This document shows positions 61,564-64,000 of a DNA stretch of 64,000 nt, in pieces. The position numbers and the translations under genes are program-made. Below the pieces are notes generated by a model that was not told where the DNA came from, searched no databases, and was given only the letters and a program-made list of their open reading frames with translations. Source of the DNA: a bacterium. Lineage in GTDB: Bacteria; 4484-113; JAFGCY01. Position 1 is the first letter of the stretch. Each line of letters starts with the position of its first letter. The stretch spans positions 60,024-124,023 of the forward strand of contig JAGRNT010000013.1 in NCBI GenBank assembly GCA_020440605.1, in the 5' to 3' direction.

Positions 61564-63432
61564 TTGCAAACCGAAAGAGAGCACTACCGCGTCCTCCTGC
61601 TGGAGGACAATCCGGGTGACTCGCTGCTCGTGCACGAGCGGCTGGAGGATGCACGTGACCACAGTTTTGAGGTGCTGACGGCGGAGACACTTGATTCAGC
61701 ACTGGACATCCTCGGCAACGAGGAGATTGACGTGATGATCACGGACCTCAATGTCCCTGATTCATCAGGTATGGCTACACTGCGGGCGATCCGCAAGCGC
61801 CGCCAGGACATGCCGATCCTCGTACTGACCGGCACGGAGGATGAATTGCTGCGCCGTGAGGCCTTCGCGGAGGGTGTGCAGGACTTCATTGCCAAGGGGG
61901 AACTGCCCGCCCGCCTGCTGGGCCGCAGCCTGCTCTATGCCCTTGAACGCTATCACGCCCAGGAACGCCAGCGCCAGATCCTCAAGCTGGTGTCCTCTAA
62001 CCCGGACGCCGTGCTGGTGGTCGACGCCGCTGGCATCGTGCAATTCGTCAACGAGGCGGCAAGCGAGCTCTTCGGCCGGACCCAGGAGGATTTCGTCGGC
62101 GAGCTGATCAGCTTCTCCATCAGCGAGGGGGAGTCCACGGAACTGACGATCATCAGCCGTGGTGAGCGGCGCATCGCGGAAATGCGTGTGGTGCACATCT
62201 ACTGGATGGGCCGGCCGGCCTATGCCGCTTCCCTGCGGGACATCACGGAGCAGCGGCGGATGGCCGAGCAGCTGCAGCAGTCGCAGAAGATGGATGCGAT
62301 CGGCCGCCTGGCCGGCGGCGTGGCCCATGACTTCAACAACCTGCTGTCGGTGATCAACGGCTATACCGACCTGCTGCTTGATCCGAGCACGCCAGCAGAG
62401 GACTCAGGGGAACTGCTGCTGGAGATCCGCAAGGCCGGGCAGCGCGCGGCGGAACTGACCCGCCAGCTGCTGGCCTTCAGCCGCAAGAGCATCATCCGGC
62501 CCAAGTCGCTGAACCTCAACCACGTGATCACGGAGCTGGAACGCCTGCTCAGCCGCCTGATCGGCGAGGACATCAACCTGACGACGATCTGCGCCCCGGA
62601 CCTCGGCTGCACGCTGGCCGACCCCAGCCAGATCGAACAGGTGATCATGAACCTCGTTGTCAATGCCAGGGATGCAATGCCCACCGGCGGCAACCTGACA
62701 ATCGAGACCCACAACGTGCTGCTCGAGGAGGGGATCTTCGATGCCGACCAGGAGATCCAGCCCGGGCATTACGTGCAGCTCGTGATCTCCGATGACGGCA
62801 ACGGCATGGACCCCGAGACGCGCCAGCACATCTTCGAACCCTTCTTCACCACGAAGGGCATCGGTGAAGGCACCGGCCTCGGACTGGCGATGAGCTACGG
62901 CATCATCCGCCAGAGTGGCGGGCATATCAGTGTCTACACTGAACATGGGCACGGCACGACCTTCCGGATCTACCTGCCCCGCACGGACACCCTTGAGGAT
63001 ACGGACGATCCGGCGGAGAAGTTCTCACGGATCCCCACCGGTGAGGAGACGATCCTGCTCGTGGAGGATGAGCCGGGGGTGCGCCGCTTCTGCCGGATCG
63101 TACTGGAATCGAAGGGCTATACCGTGCTGGAGGCCCACAGTGCGCAGATGGCGCTGGAGCTTGCCGGCGAGCATGAGCGGCAGATCTCGCTGTTACTCAC
63201 GGATGTGATCATGCCGCAGCGCAGTGGACGCCAGCTCACGGAGGACCTGCTGCTCAGGCGGCCTGGAATGAAGGTGCTGTACATGTCCGGCTACACTGAC
63301 GACGCGGTGGTGCGCCACGGAATCCTGCGCACGGATGTGGAATTCCTGCAGAAGCCCTTCACGGCCTCGGCGCTGGCGAGCACGGTGCGGCGGATCCTTG
63401 ACCTCAGCGAGCACCCGCGCATCGGCAACTGA
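61564..63432 (+). CDS. Hybrid kinase: receiver-PAS-HK-receiver
   Basis: 622 residues from a TTG at 61564. Receiver 1 (about 8-130) has Glu14, Asp15 and phospho-acceptor Asp61 at the same positions as the KaiA-like protein. PAS (140-230), HisKA with His255 (VAHDFNNLL), HATPase with Asn367 and GTGLGLAMSYGI, then receiver 2 (497-615) with Asp547 and Lys597. No TM segment, so it is cytosolic. It lies 47 bp after kaiC in the same direction and probably belongs to the operon as clock output or phosphorelay. Confidence 0.92.
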   Translation: MQTEREHYRVLLLEDNPGDSLLVHERLEDARDHSFEVLTAETLDSALDILGNEEIDVMITDLNVPDSSGMATLRAIRKRRQDMPILVLTGTEDELLRREAFAEGVQDFIAKGELPARLLGRSLLYALERYHAQERQRQILKLVSSNPDAVLVVDAAGIVQFVNEAASELFGRTQEDFVGELISFSISEGESTELTIISRGERRIAEMRVVHIYWMGRPAYAASLRDITEQRRMAEQLQQSQKMDAIGRLAGGVAHDFNNLLSVINGYTDLLLDPSTPAEDSGELLLEIRKAGQRAAELTRQLLAFSRKSIIRPKSLNLNHVITELERLLSRLIGEDINLTTICAPDLGCTLADPSQIEQVIMNLVVNARDAMPTGGNLTIETHNVLLEEGIFDADQEIQPGHYVQLVISDDGNGMDPETRQHIFEPFFTTKGIGEGTGLGLAMSYGIIRQSGGHISVYTEHGHGTTFRIYLPRTDTLEDTDDPAEKFSRIPTGEETILLVEDEPGVRRFCRIVLESKGYTVLEAHSAQMALELAGEHERQISLLLTDVIMPQRSGRQLTEDLLLRRPGMKVLYMSGYTDDAVVRHGILRTDVEFLQKPFTASALASTVRRILDLSEHPRIGN

Positions 63433-64000
63433 TCCGCGGGAGACCGGAATGCGGGAGGCCGCAATTGATTCTGGCAACATTGAAGCGTGAACAGTAAAGC
63501 GTGGTCAGTGGTGAGTGGGCAGTAGTCAGTGGGCAGTGAACTGTAGCGGCGGCGGCACGCCACTATCGATGCATGTCCAGGCTACTTCAACTTCCCAAAC
63601 TACCCAAACTATCCTGACTACCCAGACTATCCAGACTTCTTCACGGGCTGCTACTGTTCACGGTTTACTGTCCCCGCTTCACTGATTTCCGTACCGGTGG
63701 CGCCCTGCGACGCCTGAGAGGGAATGCCCCGAAGCAGTGAACAGTGAAGCGTGAACAGTAAAGCGTGGTGAGTTGTGAGTGGGCAGTAGCGGCGGCGCCT
63801 TGCGACGCCAGAGAGGGAATGCCCCGAAGCAGTGAACAGTGAAGCGTGAAGCGTAAAGCGTGATGAGTGGTCAGTAGTCAGTGGGCAGTAGTCAGTTGTC
63901 AGTGGTGAGTGATCAGTAGCGGCGGCACGCCGCTACCAATCCATGCCCACGCTTCCTCAACTACCAAGACTACCCAGACTATCCAGACTTCTTCACGGGC
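63433..64000. repeat. Gene-free mosaic of heptad and GTAG-headed repeats
   Basis: No gene seen. Heptads (GTCAGTG type) at 63492-63540 and 63850-63916; GTAG-headed hairpins GTAGCGGCGGC... at about 63543, 63787 and 63917; a segment of about 60 bp with GAGGGAATGCCCCGAAGCAG at 63706-63770 and again at 63801-63861; and a 33-bp exact direct repeat at 63616-63648 and 63968-64000. The region extends past the window. Confidence 0.85.

Overview
The window is G+C-rich bacterial DNA with dense, often overlapping genes, frequent GTG/TTG starts, lipoprotein signal peptides and an RND pump with a periplasmic adaptor, which together point to a diderm (Gram-negative type) bacterium. Twin lipoproteins combining dockerin-like EF-hand pairs with PKD domains, several lipoprotein and membrane families recognisable only by comparison with each other, and intergenic regions full of palindromic and heptad repeats suggest a little-studied environmental lineage. 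I cannot assign a phylum from the sequence alone.

Layout. 0-4.2 kb: two tandem PKD/dockerin-like lipoproteins (minus). 4.2-7.9 kb: a DinB-like protein and a purine cluster purE-purB-purC (minus); PurB carries a long Arg/Gly-rich tail. 8-10.3 kb: a 12-TM protein that reads as three copies of a 4-TM unit. 10.3-15.9 kb: a family of small lipoproteins sharing a WYGP(F/Y) motif, including a recent duplication, with conserved upstream sequences and intrinsic terminators. 16-19.7 kb: four related 4-TM proteins, three of them overlapping. 19.7-21.4 kb: heptad repeats and REP-like hairpins around one unknown gene. 21.4-27 kb: an ABCB exporter, a HAD hydrolase, a lipoprotein and a D,D-carboxypeptidase. 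27-29.3 kb: three small paralogues, two lmo0937-type 50-aa membrane proteins and two tiny ORFs. 29.6-36.8 kb: an M42 peptidase, membrane and secreted proteins, an ankyrin protein and a DUF3800 protein. 37-41.5 kb: an RND efflux operon. 41.9-50.8 kb: isocitrate dehydrogenase family enzyme, response regulator, two sensor kinases, inorganic pyrophosphatase, C1B peptidase. 51-52 kb: a REP-associated tyrosine transposase (RAYT) flanked by inverted REP sequences. 51.7-55.4 kb: a D-2-hydroxyacid dehydrogenase, a secreted protein, a PLP lyase and a HAD protein. 55.6-63.4 kb: a Kai-type clock operon. 63.4-64 kb: repeats only.

The most interesting system is at 55.6-63.4 kb. A transmembrane PAS histidine kinase overlaps an Rcp1-like receiver. 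Next comes a protein with an intact receiver domain fused to a C-terminal helical domain resembling the C-terminal domain of KaiA (or the RsbU N-terminal domain). This gene is translationally coupled to kaiB, and kaiB to a full two-domain kaiC that keeps both catalytic glutamate pairs, the Thr/Ser/Thr phosphorylation site and an A-loop. A hybrid receiver-PAS-kinase-receiver gene follows. KaiA is usually regarded as cyanobacterial, so a kaiA-like/kaiB/kaiC operon with a phosphorylatable receiver in place of the KaiA pseudo-receiver is the main candidate for an undescribed system.

A second theme is a RAYT plus many short palindromes headed by GGAG or GTAG, the head tetranucleotides known from REP elements. 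Their stem sequences differ greatly between copies while remaining self-complementary. A third is expansion of small families: WYGP lipoproteins, 4-TM proteins, and the small proteins at 27-29 kb.
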